DNA of 64,000 nucleotides. It comes from Pleodorina starrii. Its lineage: Eukaryota > Chlorophyta > Chlorophyceae > Chlamydomonadales > Volvocaceae. Below are positions 11,127-22,439 of the stretch, in pieces. The stretch is taken from positions 5,072,001 to 5,136,000 of the forward strand of contig BRXU01000006.1 in NCBI GenBank assembly GCA_030267565.1. The letters are read 5' to 3'. The position numbers and the translations under genes were made by a program. Under the pieces are notes generated by a model, which saw only the letters and a list, made by a program, of their open reading frames with translations, was not told the DNA's origin and made no database searches. Every line of letters begins with the position of its first letter. The stretch's first letter is position 1.

Positions 11127-14100
11127 CTAGGCCCACACCGCCAGCAGGCACATGGACGCCGCCCCGCCGCACAGCGCAGCGAAGCAGCCCATACGCCGCA
11201 TGGGGCTGTCCCGCCCCGGAATCCGGCGCCCCATGTCCTCAGCCACGAGCTGCAGGGAGGGAGGGAGGGAGGGAGGGAGGGAGGGAGGGAGGGAGGGAGG
11301 GAGGGAGGGAGGGAGGGAGGGAGGGAGGGAGGGAGGGAGGGAGGGAGGGAGGGAGGGAGGGAGGGAGGGAGGGAGGGAGGGAGGGAGGGAGGGAGGGAGG
11401 GAGGGAGGGAGGGAGGGAGGGAGGGAGGGAGGGAGGGAGGGAGGGAGGGAGGGAGGGAGGGAGGGAGGGAGGGAGGGAGGGAGGGAGGGATGAGGGAGGT
11501 ACTGAGGTTGGGGTGGATGGATGGATGCGGCGGACGCATCGGCGGCGGCGACGGGAATAGGATACGGCAGCATGTCGCTGCTCCCCCGGACTGTTACCCT
11601 CCCTCCCCCCCCCCGTATCCGCCCATGACCCCACCCGCCCACCTGCACCAGCGAAATGTAGAGCAGCATGCCGCCCGACACGCCGTTGAAGGCGCCCTGG
11701 ATGCCGCGCGACTTGGTCGACTCGGCGTTGTACGTGTTCGCAATGGCCATGCCCACCGCAACGCCCACGGGGCAGGTCAGCGAGTAGGTGGCAATCATGG
11801 CGGCGCCCTTGAGCACCGAGAAGCCCCCCAGCACGATCACACTGGCCAGTCCGATGCCCTGTCCGCGTTTGTTGGGTCGATCGGTTTACAGAGACGCAGG
11901 GAAGGAGGGAGGTAGTGAGGGAGGGAGCATTGCCTGCCGAGTAGGGTTAGGGATATGCTGCTTCGTTCGCGACGAATTGATCCCATGACCGCCAAGGTAC
12001 ACGTCAGGCCCCCCTCCCTCCTTGTCCTCCCTCCCCGTCCCTCCTTGTCCTCCCTCCCCGTCCCTCCTTGTCCTTAGGGTTGAAAGGGGTTGTAGAGCTT
12101 AGGGTTTAGGGTCACAAGCCCCCTCCCTGTCCTCCCAACCCTCCCTGTCGCCTACGTCCCTCCGCTGCGATATCGTTATCATTTCCCAGTCCTCCCCTCC
12201 CCCTCCCCCTCCCCCTGTTCGGTAAGTATTACTGGGTTCTGGGCCGTTCGCTAACGCCGTCTCCGTCTCTGCTGCGGTATCATTTCCCAGTCCTCCCCCT
12301 CCCCCTCCCCCTCCTCTCGCACGTACCTCGAGCCACTGGTGGAAGGCCAGCGCGATGAGCAGCGAACGGACCTCTCTGCTGTTGGTCTGGTTGACTCCAA
12401 GCGAAATGCCGATGATGACGCTGCCGCCAGGGAGGAAGGGAGGGGGAAGGAGCGGAAAGGGCGTTGGGATAGGGGGTGAGCTCCAGGGGTGGGGACTGGG
12501 GAGGGGCGAGGAAAGTTGAAAAGGGGTAAAAAGGTAGGGGGAGAAAAGGTAAAGGGTAGGAAGGCAGGTTGAGCCGGAATGAAGGGAGAGAGTGCCGTGA
12601 GGGACCGGAGAAGACAAGTGACCCGCCACACACTGCATGGACGGATCGCGCATCGACCACCTTTATCCCACACAATCTGATATGATGTGAAACCCACCGC
12701 CCCACCGCCCCATGGCCCCACCGCACGCATTCTCTCACGCACGCACGCACACAGTGTTGTGCAATGCTCTTCATAAACCACATTAATAATCACATCAACC
12801 ACCCCAACAACCACCCCAACAACTAACACCAACAACCACCCCAACAACCAACATCAACAAAACACACCAACAACCATACGCCCTCAGTGAGGGCCCCTCA
12901 CCCAGCAGCAGCAGCAGCAGTACGGAGGAAAGCGCAAGCCGGCCAGACACCCAGACAGACAGACAGACAGACAGCACCCATCCACCCACCCATCCACCCA
13001 CCCACCCACCCACCTGCTCCTTACCTGTGGAAGATGCATCCCAGCTCAAACAGGTACGCCACAAGCCTCAGCCGCAGACTGCCCGCCACCTCCACCGTCG
13101 TCCCCGCAGCCAGCCAGCCAGCAGCAGCGCCCCGCGACACACACACGTGGCTGTGACCCAGAGCCGGCACAGTCAGGACGCCACCACCACCACCACCACA
13201 GCCGCCGCCGCCACTCTCCACATCTACCTCGATGCCACCGGACTGCAGTTTGTCCGCCGCGCCTTTGACAACGGTGGCTGTCGTGGCTGCCGGCCCCTCC
13301 ACAGCCACTGCGCAAAGCGACCGCGACGGCGGCCGAGAGGGCGACCCCGAGCCTGCTGCTGCTGCTGCTGCTGCCGCTGCGCTGCTGCCGGTCCCGTCGG
13401 CGCGGCTGTTGTTGTTGTTGTTGTGCAGCATGTGGGCAATGTGTTCCAACAGGATCATCAACACGATGCCGCCCAGGGTGCAAGTGCCGCCCAGCGGGTA
13501 CTCGATGCCGTTCAGGTCGGCCATCTCCTCGACGGCCTCTGCGGGGCGGGGCGGTGGGGGGCGGGGCGGGGCGGGGCGGGGGCCGTGACAAAGACTTCCT
13601 GCCTTCCTGACGCAGCCCTGACAAGTGTGGACAATCGCACACAGGCGGGCGTTGCTATTTGAAATGTTTTTTCCTTGTTTGTTTGTTTCATGGGTGCTGG
13701 CTTCCTCCTTAGCTTTCAGGGCTCAGGAGCCGCCGTGTGTGCCTCTTCTCACCTGGGACGATGTGCACCAGGGCAAGCGTCAAGATAACGCCCGCCGCAA
13801 AGGGGCGAATCAGGCGAGTGAGCATGCCGTCCGGGTCCCGGAAGGCCTGAGGTGACGGGCGGCGGAAAGGGTTGCGGGTTGCGGCGCGATCGGCTCCATG
13901 CAAGATGGCGCCGGTGTGCGGGCGGGATGACCCAAATTGCGCGTTAATAAATCCATGATGTAAATAATTGTTTTTTAATAGGATGCTAGGTAAGAGCGCC
14001 TGGTTTCATGGGATGACCAGGTATACAGCGCGACCGTTTCGCGAGCGACGCTCGCCACCAGACAATCGGTTCTTCTATCTGCGAGACGACAGCGCCAAAT

Positions 14101-14557
14101 GGACTGACGATTTATATTGTAAAATATGCGTATGCGAATGCAGGAAGTTCGACTGGGCGGCTCGCCGCCGGGGCAGCTCGCGTCCGTCTGTCTTTCGGAC
14201 TTCCGGCGGCGACCGGCCGCAATTGGCAAAACAAACTAGGTCACCCTGCACCTTTAGGAAAAGCGGCGGGAGACCACCAATCAGTCCCGCCGCCAAAATC
14301 ACGAAAATTGAGACAATCCGAAGCGTCCGGGTGTCGTCATGCGCGCCCTCATCGACATGGTCTACGTGGGCTTGCTCCTCGTCTACACCTGAGGATTCTA
14401 GCCAGAGGCTTTCTGTTTCGAGGGCCGCGTAAGTGAATTTTAGGCCGTTCATGATGCTATCGGTGAGCTTGTGGTCACCCGCTAGGACCCGCTCACAGTC
14501 AGGATGAACGGCAGAATAAGCTGGACACAAGTAATTGGGCCGATGAAGGTGTAACAT
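11127..14557 (-). CDS. ZIP-family (ZRT/IRT-like) divalent metal transporter
   Basis: Membrane transporter moving zinc and/or iron into the cytosol. Six exons give 448 residues with every phase consistent: 14557-14252, 13846-13753, 13538-13025, 12420-12327, 11858-11643, 11249-11127. All eight expected membrane segments are visible: RIVSIFVILAAGLIGGLPP (1), FAAGVILTLALVHIVPEA (2), LGGIVLMILLEHIAHML (3), then a long variable loop of poly-Asn, poly-Ala and poly-Gly with one short His motif (GHSHVC), followed by segment 4 with the signature HSVIIGISLGV, segment 5 with FHQWLEG, and segments 6-8 ending in CLLAVWA. The signature His/Glu residues in segments 4 and 5 are kept, so it should be active. 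Metal preference cannot be told from sequence. The start at 14557 is the first in-frame ATG; an internal Met (SIMNGLKF, near 14450) is an alternative. Confidence 0.9.
11254..11490. repeat. (GGGA)n array in the last ZIP intron
   Basis: About 59 uninterrupted GGGA units. On the transcribed strand of the ZIP gene this is CCCT repeats that run directly into the CAG acceptor of the last exon (exon start 11249), so the array itself occupies the polypyrimidine-tract position. Confidence 0.97.
12793..12877. repeat. ACCCCAACA-type minisatellite in a ZIP intron
   Basis: Degenerate repeats of AACAACCACCCC and AACCAACATC-like units in the intron between ZIP exons 3 and 4. Short CAGA and CCCA runs lie nearby at about 12950-13015. 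Confidence 0.7.
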
Positions 14558-16147
14558 ACATGAACAAATTTTCAGTCTTTTAAATTAGGCTGTTGAGGTG
14601 TGTTGGGCCCCGTCCGCGAAACCTCCGACGGCTCGGTCATACAGTGCCGGACTGTACCAGACTTCGGAGCTGTGTACCAAACATTACCTGACCAATCAAC
14701 GACTAAGAGAAACAATAGTGTTACCTAGTTGTTTCATAAAATAAAACATCATGTATATGCATTAAAGAAAGGATACAGGATGACATGGGACTTGTCAGAT
14801 CGGCTGCCGGTCTTTGGCGCGTAAGTTGGGCGACGCAATTTATTCATAAGCCTGGACAATCCTGAAAGAAATATGTCCTTACAAGGGAAGCGGCACGAAA
14901 GATTCAACATAACAATGAGTCTCCGCGATGTTGGCGCGAGTGTGTTCGGCACGCGACCTGGACTTAACCACTTAGTGCATGACCTTCCTGTTGCAGGCTT
15001 GTGCAAATGTATAAATTTATGTATACTTGTCTCTCTGTGTCCCGGTGCCAAGTGGTAAGGTACCCTTCAGCTTAGTTTTCGTGCTAACCGTATGTCCAGG
15101 TTTGGGGGAACGGAAGGAGCACAGCCGAAGTCGTCAGTTCACTGGCCACATGCACCCAACTTGGAATGTGGTTCGCCACAATTTGATCCAAGCATCTCAA
15201 GTGCAATTCACTCAAATTCAGCAGGTAGTTCCGACATCTTGCTGCACAGGTCGACTGAACCTGACTGAACCGAGTGCGCAGTGCTGAGCGCTGCACCTTC
15301 AAAACAAGCCTCGGTGACGTTGCGGCTTTATTTGATTTGGACGCTTCTGTGGCTGGTTTATCTGTGCCTTCACCAACAAGCGTGCACTTCTGTGGGTCGC
15401 TGCTGTGATGGTTCACTGGAAAGGAAAGGACATGTTGCTCAGCTGAAGGTCTCCGCCATATGGGTCCGCCTTATAACCGGGAGAGTTGCAGCAGTTATTG
15501 CCGCTGCTTACAGGGGAGGCTCCAGGGTCCAGGCCCCGCAACGTGCAGGGTAACCACACTTGATCGACCAGGTCAGACCTCCTGCCTGGCTGCCGCGCCG
15601 CCGGGGTTCCAGGCGAATCCAAAATGTTCCGCTCCCTCCAGGCAAAAGGCGAGCTCCTCTGAGCGACATGCGGCATAATGGCGAACATGCCATTGTACGG
15701 CAACGCAAAGAATGCTTATTCTCAAGCCCCAGCCGAAACGCCCATGGTCGTGTCTGACGTGGCGTTTCCCCGCCATAACCCTTATTATCATGACCCCAGC
15801 CCCCCTTAACACAATCAAGCTGTGGAGAGCACGGATGCGGCCAATCGCAAGGCGGGTTCAGCCCCAACACAGTCAAACCAAGACAGTACCCCATGCCGTC
15901 AGACGCTCCCTAGATCCCAAGTACGAAGACATACACACACACGGGGCCGCCACACCGACCTCCACGCCCCCACCGGTGAGGCAGCAGCTCTCAACAGCGC
16001 CCCCCATTCACCGGCGCCCGCAAATCCTTCGTCCTTCATGCCAGCAGCATATGGTCACAGGCATCGCCGCCGCGGAGTCACAACCCAAACCAACTCATAT
16101 TACCTGGACAACAGCCTTTCAGCCCTCAGCCTTATTTGGTGGTAGTA
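14558..16147. other. Intergenic region upstream of ZIP, downstream of KCS
   Basis: Between the ZIP start and the probable KCS polyadenylation signal. It should contain the ZIP promoter. I saw no conserved coding exon; open frames near 15460-15890 on both strands match no family I recognise. Confidence 0.55.
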
Positions 16148-16152
16148 TTACA
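16148..16152 (-). terminator. Polyadenylation signal TGTAA for the KCS gene
   Basis: TGTAA on the minus strand, 435 bp past the KCS stop. This is the pentamer used by volvocine algae. It is the only copy I noticed in the expected range, so a 3' untranslated region of about 440-460 nt is likely. Confidence 0.6.
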
Positions 16153-16390
16153 TGGGGCTGCAGTCCCGGCTGCCGTTCAAGCGCAGCGGAGTCACGTACG
16201 GCGGCAGGTGCTGCCCTCTTCCTTCCACGTGCTGTCCAGTTAGTTGCCGTACAACCCTGTCTAGTGCTCCATGACGACGTCCTTCTCGTCCTCGCGGGCG
16301 GGTCCGGCACGCGCCAGAAGCTCCACAGCGCGAGGGTGGCTGCCGACGTGACGTGTCACCGGTCGAGTGGAGTTGAGAAGACAACAGCAC

Positions 16391-16420
16391 GCAGGCAGGC
16401 AGGCAGGCAGGCAGGCAGGG
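16391..16420. repeat. (GCAG)n microsatellite
   Basis: About seven GCAG/GGCA units within the probable KCS 3' untranslated region. Confidence 0.85.
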
Positions 16421-16586
16421 TTTTAGGGTAAGAAAGGAGGGTACGGGTGAAGCGCGGTGGAAATTGTGGTCCCCTAGGCTCCTCCCTTCTTCCGCCCTCC
16501 CCACATATCCATTTCCCACATCAGCAATTCCCGCATCAGCTGTTGAGGTTTACCCAGTCCTCCTTCCTCCCCTCCGCTCCCCTCTC

Positions 16587-19500
16587 TCACCGCACTTCGT
16601 CCTTGTCGATACCTCGCGGCAGGTCCGCCTCCCGCAGCCTCCTGCCCGCGAAGTGTGCCCAGGCGGTGTGCCCCGACCCGTCCACGTCCCGCAGCGCCCG
16701 CCACACATTGCAGCCGCCCTTCATGCCGCCGCCCACCCCGAGCTGGAACACGCGCTCGCCCCGCTTGACGCCCTCGCACGCCTCCGTGTAACCCAGCGCA
16801 TACCAGGTGGTGCTGGAGCTCGTGTTGCCGTACCTGGAATACGAGTAATTTATTAGTAATGACACATGTCGTACGCCCGTTTGGAAGGCGCCGTGAAAAA
16901 AGGCGGCGGCGGTGGCAGCGGCAGGGTGGGGCCAAATGCGCGGTGGTTCGTTGCGTGAAGTACCGGTGCCCGCGCATCTGCAGGTCAACGCCGCGCAATG
17001 CCGCCTACACACACACATCCCTTCCGTGCCTCGTTCCCGGTAACGTGCGCTCCATCCTGCCGCCTCCCCCCCCCCCTCCGCAGCAGCCCGCCACTCACTC
17101 TCGCAGTGCGGCGAAGGAGGGGATCATGGAGGAGGCGGGCAGATCCAGACCCTCCTGCAGCCCCTTGAGCACCGCGTAGCCACCTGGGGGGGGAGGGCGG
17201 GAGGGCGGGATATATGGAGGGAGAGGAGAAAAGAGAGCGAAAGGGGGTTACCCACTGGCGAGGAGAGTTTTCAAAAAGGTCCAGGTTTAACTGTCCTTCC
17301 GTCTCTTGCTCTCTCTCAACCCCTAGGCCCCGCCCCCCCCACCAGCCCTGGGGCAGACTGCCGACCGTCTGCACCCCCGGCCCCCTGCCCGCCCGCCTGC
17401 CCCCCTGCGAAACGCCCCAATCCCCGCAGGTTCCGCGGACTCCCGCCCCCCAGCCCCCAGCTTTACCACCGATCCCGTACTTTGCTGTTTGCCATGCAGG
17501 AAACCGGCGAGTGCCGTACATACCCGCGTGCACCAGGAAGTGGTCGACGCACTTGGTGTAGTCCGGGCGGTACGGCGGCAGCTTCTGACCCAACAGGCGG
17601 GAGCGGACCAGGTGGGCGCCCGCCTCGCCGTACTGGCCCCACGTCATGATCTGTGGTGGGCGCAGCACACACGGGTCCGGTGATGGTGGTGGTGGTGGTA
17701 GTGATGATATGGGCGCGGGCGGAGGGGCAGGTGCAGGCAGGTGGGCCGCAGCGGGGGGATCTGAATGATAAAATAGGCGAAACCGAGGGCAAGATGGAGG
17801 GCAGGACAGAACAGGGCAGGACAGAGTGGCCTTCCGCTGTCCGATAGCGGCCCGTGGGGAGCAGCCACGTCGGCACCGTCGTACACCCGCCATACACACA
17901 CCCGCTCCACTTACTAACCTTGGGCGTGACCGCCTTCAGCACGTCCTCGATCACCTGTGGATGAGGGTGGCGTGAGGGTACGGCAGTTATGCAAGGGGTA
18001 GTTTCACGTATGATGGTACGGCATTAGGAATGCGGGCGCGGATGAGGACGTTGCGTTGGCGGGGCGAAGCGGGAGCTGCGTTCTCCCGCCCTCAGCAGCT
18101 TGCGAACACGGGACACTGCCCCTCTCCCGCAGTTTTGGGCAGATTCCGTACAGACACACACACGCCGCATGTCGTACCCATGTCGTACATACACACCTTG
18201 CCCGCCTCATCCACAATGTCCTTCGACAGGAAGATTCCGTTGATGCCCTCCGAGTCGGGCGACCAGTGCATCGACCTGAAGGAGAGGGGTCCACATCACG
18301 ATTCACGCTCATTGGGACCTTCCTTGGGACATTGGGGCCAAGGGTGGATGAACGCATCCCTCCTTCCCCTCTTACTAGGGCAATGGTGTCCGTGTCCACC
18401 GTCGGATTCGCGCAGGCGATGATGCTCCCATGCTGCCTTAATCAAGGGGAGCGAGCACTAACAGCGTCCCGCTCCCTCCGTCCTCGCCATCCCCACCCCG
18501 CCCACCCCTCCCTCCCCTCTCCCATCCTCTCCCTCCTTCCCCCCCCCCCGCCCCTCCCTCTCTCCCTCACTTGTACGCCCGGTCGCTCGCGCCCGCGTGC
18601 ATCCGTATGGCGGTCTCCAGCTGGTACTTGGCCACCCGGCCCGCGGAGGCCTTGTTGCTCAACAGCACTGCGGTAGCGCCCATCCTGGCAGGGAGGGAGG
18701 GAGGGAGGGAAGGAGAGAGGGAAGTGGGTGAAAATGCTAGGGTGTTTATGTGGGTAGGGACCAAGGGAGCGAGTGGAGCGAGTCTTGCAATGCCGTACCT
18801 GAAGATGGCGTTGGCCACCATGCGCGCCTTGTCCTTGCCGGGGTAGGCGCAGTACGACACCACCTCGCTGCACAGAAACAGCAGATTGGCGTTGGGGTGG
18901 GCCTGCGGGAGATGGGGGGCCGGGGGGGTGGGCGGGGAGGTTGAGGGAAGATTCAAGGTTGGCCCCAGTCGACTGGGGCTGTGGGCGGAAGGGGGTGGAG
19001 GGACGGGATGGGCGGCCGAAACTGGCTTTAGACCCGTGGGGCAATTTGGTTGAAGTGGCAGATTGAAGGCCGCGCCCCAGCTCACCTTCAGACCCCCCCA
19101 CCCTTATTCCCGCACGGCCCCGCACCCTAAGGCCCACCGACCCACGGGACACCCACTGACGGACCTGCAGCATGTCCCTCACGAGGTTGATGCCGATGGT
19201 GCCGTTAGCGCAACCCATGCCGCCCAGGTGGTACGACTGTACGTCAGAGCGCATCTTGTAGTGGTTGACGATCATGGAGGCCAGGCTGGGGTGACGGAGG
19301 GCGGGGAAAGAGGGGCGGGAGGTTAGGGAAGGGGCCAGGGAGGGAGGGAGGAAGTCCACAGATCCACCAACTCAACTCCCAGCCATCTCTACTAACTCGA
19401 CACCAACCTGGGCGTGGGGCAGAAGATGGAGTTGGAGGTAATGACGATGTCGATGTCCCTGGGGCTGACGCCGGTCCGCTGGAACAGCTCATCCGCGGCG

Positions 19501-20551
19501 CCCGTCAGCACCTGGCGCGCCTCCGCCAGTGCGGCTGGGATGTCGGTCTGCGGTTGCGCCACGTGGCAGGGGTGCACCGCGGGCGGCAGGTAGGTCGTCT
19601 CCGCACTCAGACCGCTCTTGAGCAGAACCTTCCAGAGAAACTCCTTCATCTCCTCGCTGTACATATTCCTGCGGCGGCGTTTGTGGACGTGTGTACGGCA
19701 GTGGCGTAAGGCGGTACGGCACCAGCACGACGCACGTGACGGAGCAGTAATAGGTCGCGGTCAGGTGAACCCTAAGAGCCAGGGAAAACCCGCATGTTCA
19801 AGGTCGAGCTTGCCAGTCAGACAGCAAACAGCCAACCCATGAGGCTGGCTCTTCTCCTGTCTATGGCGGTGGTGCTAGTTTTGATGCTGCTTCACCCCAC
19901 TGCCAAAGAGCCGAGTGCCGGACGCTGCGCCCCGTCTTGCCGCCTCATCACCAGCGCATCATGTGCTCATCTCCGCCCTTCTCCCCCCGCCCTCACCACT
20001 CACCAGTCCCTCCCGGCCGCCTCCACCTCCGTTGCCACCACCCTGTACTCCGCGGGCGGCTTGTAGCAAGCGAAGTCCACCAGGTACACCGGCGTACGCG
20101 GCTTGCCGGGCAGGAGCGCCTGAAGGGGCGGAGGGGGGTGTTTGAGGAGAAGCGCGGGGGACGGCGGGTCGGCCTGGTAACAGTGCACGTTTGTCAGAGG
20201 TGCCGGTACGCCCGCGGACCGGCATTCCCGTCCTCCGGGGGTTTCAACCACCAGTGTGGGAATGCCACGCATCAACGATAGCGATGGACACGGCGGGCAC
20301 CACCGCGACATTTCACGGCGTTGATGCTGCCAGCACCGCGGGCGTGTGGGGCCACACTTCAATAAAGGCGGGCGCAGAAGGAGCTGCGCTGCACCCCGCA
20401 GTGCAAATTTGACTTATATACCCTCCACCTTGGAGCGCCGCCACACTTGCGCAGTGTGAACACGAACAGGTGCTCGTACCATGGGGCTCGGTAGCACAGA
20501 CGTGGCCGTGTCCAGGAGGGTGGAGATCAGCGACTTGGCGGCGGAGGCCAT
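16587..20551 (-). CDS. KCS: 3-ketoacyl-CoA synthase (FAE1/KCS-type fatty-acid elongase condensing enzyme)
   Basis: Condenses long-chain acyl-CoA with malonyl-CoA, the first step of the elongation cycle. Eleven exons, phase-consistent, 453 residues: 20551-20480, 20119-20004, 19668-19408, 19285-19165, 18902-18799, 18684-18571, 18275-18197, 17954-17919, 17650-17524, 17183-17099, 16833-16587. The catalytic triad is visible: Cys in [10 protein letters not shown], His in [11 protein letters not shown] and Asn in [10 protein letters not shown]. Other family blocks are [34 protein letters not shown] and [14 protein letters not shown]. Plant KCS proteins carry two N-terminal membrane helices; here only about 30 residues ([20 protein letters not shown]...) precede the YLVDF block and no such pair is seen. 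An in-frame stop lies upstream of the ATG, so the short N-terminus looks real unless a 5' exon was missed. Exon 8 is only 36 nt. The last codons DKDEVR run straight into a TGA. Confidence 0.92.
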
Positions 20552-22439
20552 GACTGAAGGTTGTTGCGTGTCGGAGCGAACTGTTTTACGGTGGACCCCC
20601 AAGAGGATCAGTGGCGGACCCAGGAGGAGCTGGGGCGCTTGGAGCTGGTCACACAGGTCGTTCTAGGGGCTCAGTTCAGAGTACAAGCGGCTGCTGCTGC
20701 TGCTGAGCGCCACTGGTGCTGTTGATGGTGAATGTGCGCTGTGTGTGTCGCTGAAGGACGCGGACCAGTAGATGTTGCCAGGCTTGTAAAGCGGAGGGCT
20801 GTAAGGGTACAACAAAGCCGGCGGAAGCTTGGAATGTGTATAGCCGGAAGATGCATGCGGGTCTCTTAAAGCAAGCCAGACCAGACTGGACAACATCGGA
20901 GCCATGAATGATGACTTGATGAGGTACCGTATCTCGCCTGTCGGGGACATCAGAATACGATGGGTCAACGTTTTGTCGCCGTGACAGGCGAAAGCGGGCC
21001 CTCTTTTGAGTTGCGCGCGACTTTGTGACAGTCCACATACAGTGACCATTCGCGAGCAAAAAGGCGGAGTAAAGTGAAAGCTGGCGCGTCGGAAAGCTCT
21101 GGGATGGTCGTCGGTCGCCATGCACAATACGACGACTCGCGTCACGACCCGCGGGTGATCGCGAATCGGCAGACGGGTCGCTTCGGCCGGCGATATCTAT
21201 ACACGGCAGGCATTGTCACCATAATCTTTGAGGACAAGATTGTAAATATCCCGCCATCTGCGCACTGCGCAACGTCGACGCTTGCAAATCGTCGGCTAGT
21301 GCTTGCTCCTCATCGGGGCACGTTGGTGCCATCAGAGCGGGTCGCGCTTAGGAAGAGTCTGGGCAGTGCAGGAGGCGCAGAGCAGATTTGGCTGCTCCCG
21401 CCCACCATCCATCAGTGCACGCAAAACACCCACACCGCACGCGCTGCCCGTGCACAGTACAGTACTTGCGAGAGCGCACATCCAGCGCGCATCCGTGCGA
21501 TCAAGTCCATCTTCGCAACCTTGAACACAAACTCGCCGTCCGCCTGCCCCCTCAAAACGCCGCCGCGCCCCTGACCTTAGCCTCTATGTGTGCCCTCGCT
21601 CTCTCGCTCGGAGTGGGACCTCGCCTGCCTAGCAAAAGCCATACCGTAGCTCTTTCTAATCATCGCGCAGCTGAGAACTTTGGAATTATTTTATTTTAAC
21701 GCGCAGCACTGAAAGGAATTATTTTTTCATAACGCGCACGCGTCCCTTCCAGGCTGACTATGAGCTCCATCAAGCATTAAGAGACTGCCAAACTCATCTA
21801 GCGATGGCCAGGAAGCTAATTCTGTCTATGAAAAGAGCACGGAAACCCCATTTCCCCCGTCCAGGCCCCCTCAAACGCGGGTACGACAGAGTTAGGAAGG
21901 AGGAAGGGGCTCCGCGCAGGCCCCGGGGCAATTATTTCATTTTGCGCGTTATTGCACATTCTGCCAAATAATTAATTATTTATGCGCGATGATCACTGAT
22001 AACTACGGTATTTACCGTCATCCCGCCACTACGGGCCTCATGCCACTCCGCATCCTGCCTTGAAGCTACGACCGCAAAGCGACGTTCGTTGCCTCCGTTG
22101 GTATAATGGCCAATCAAATGCTGTTCCGCCGGCCGACGCTCTGTGGGATGAAAGCGCGAGGATGCATGGCTTCAATGGCGGCGGGCGCCCTCGCCCCCAC
22201 CTACCCCAGCATACGCGTGCGCCCCGTCCTAGCGCGCCCCGGTGCCCCCAGCTAAGCACCCCTCGACCAGCGGCCCACCAGCCACCCAAATGCGTAGCAC
22301 ATGACTCATCACGACGTTTGAACAACTGGTTCCGTTTATACCATATGCATAGGTATCATTCGTACACGTAGGCATCATCATACCATTCGTCTCCCCCGTC
22401 CCGCAGCTACAGCTGTGTCGGGGCAGGTCAGGCCAGGTC
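20552..22439. other. Intergenic region upstream of KCS, downstream of the COM1-like gene
   Basis: No coding exon with family similarity was seen. Around 21660-22000 the sequence turns AT-rich and contains a near-duplicate 24 bp unit (21682-21705 and 21715-21738) ending in TAACGCGCA, plus the reverse motif at 21943-21951. It should contain the KCS promoter and the 3' end of the COM1-like transcript. Confidence 0.55.
21682..21738. repeat. Two-copy direct repeat ending in TAACGCGCA
   Basis: GGAATTATTTTATTTTAACG-like and [24 protein letters not shown] units, start-to-start spacing 33 bp, each ending in TAACGCGCA. The same 9-mer occurs in reverse at 21943-21951 and 13938-13946, each time next to A/T-rich sequence. 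Confidence 0.6.

Noticed and set aside
10437..11560. GRAGQ/PALPC and REGG/PPSL repeat frames
   Set aside because: Products of the CCTGC and GGGA arrays; the only coding part here is the last ZIP exon (11127-11249).
15460..15894. Overlapping open frames on both strands upstream of ZIP
   Set aside because: No conserved motif or consistent exon chain; probably chance frames or remnant repeat sequence.
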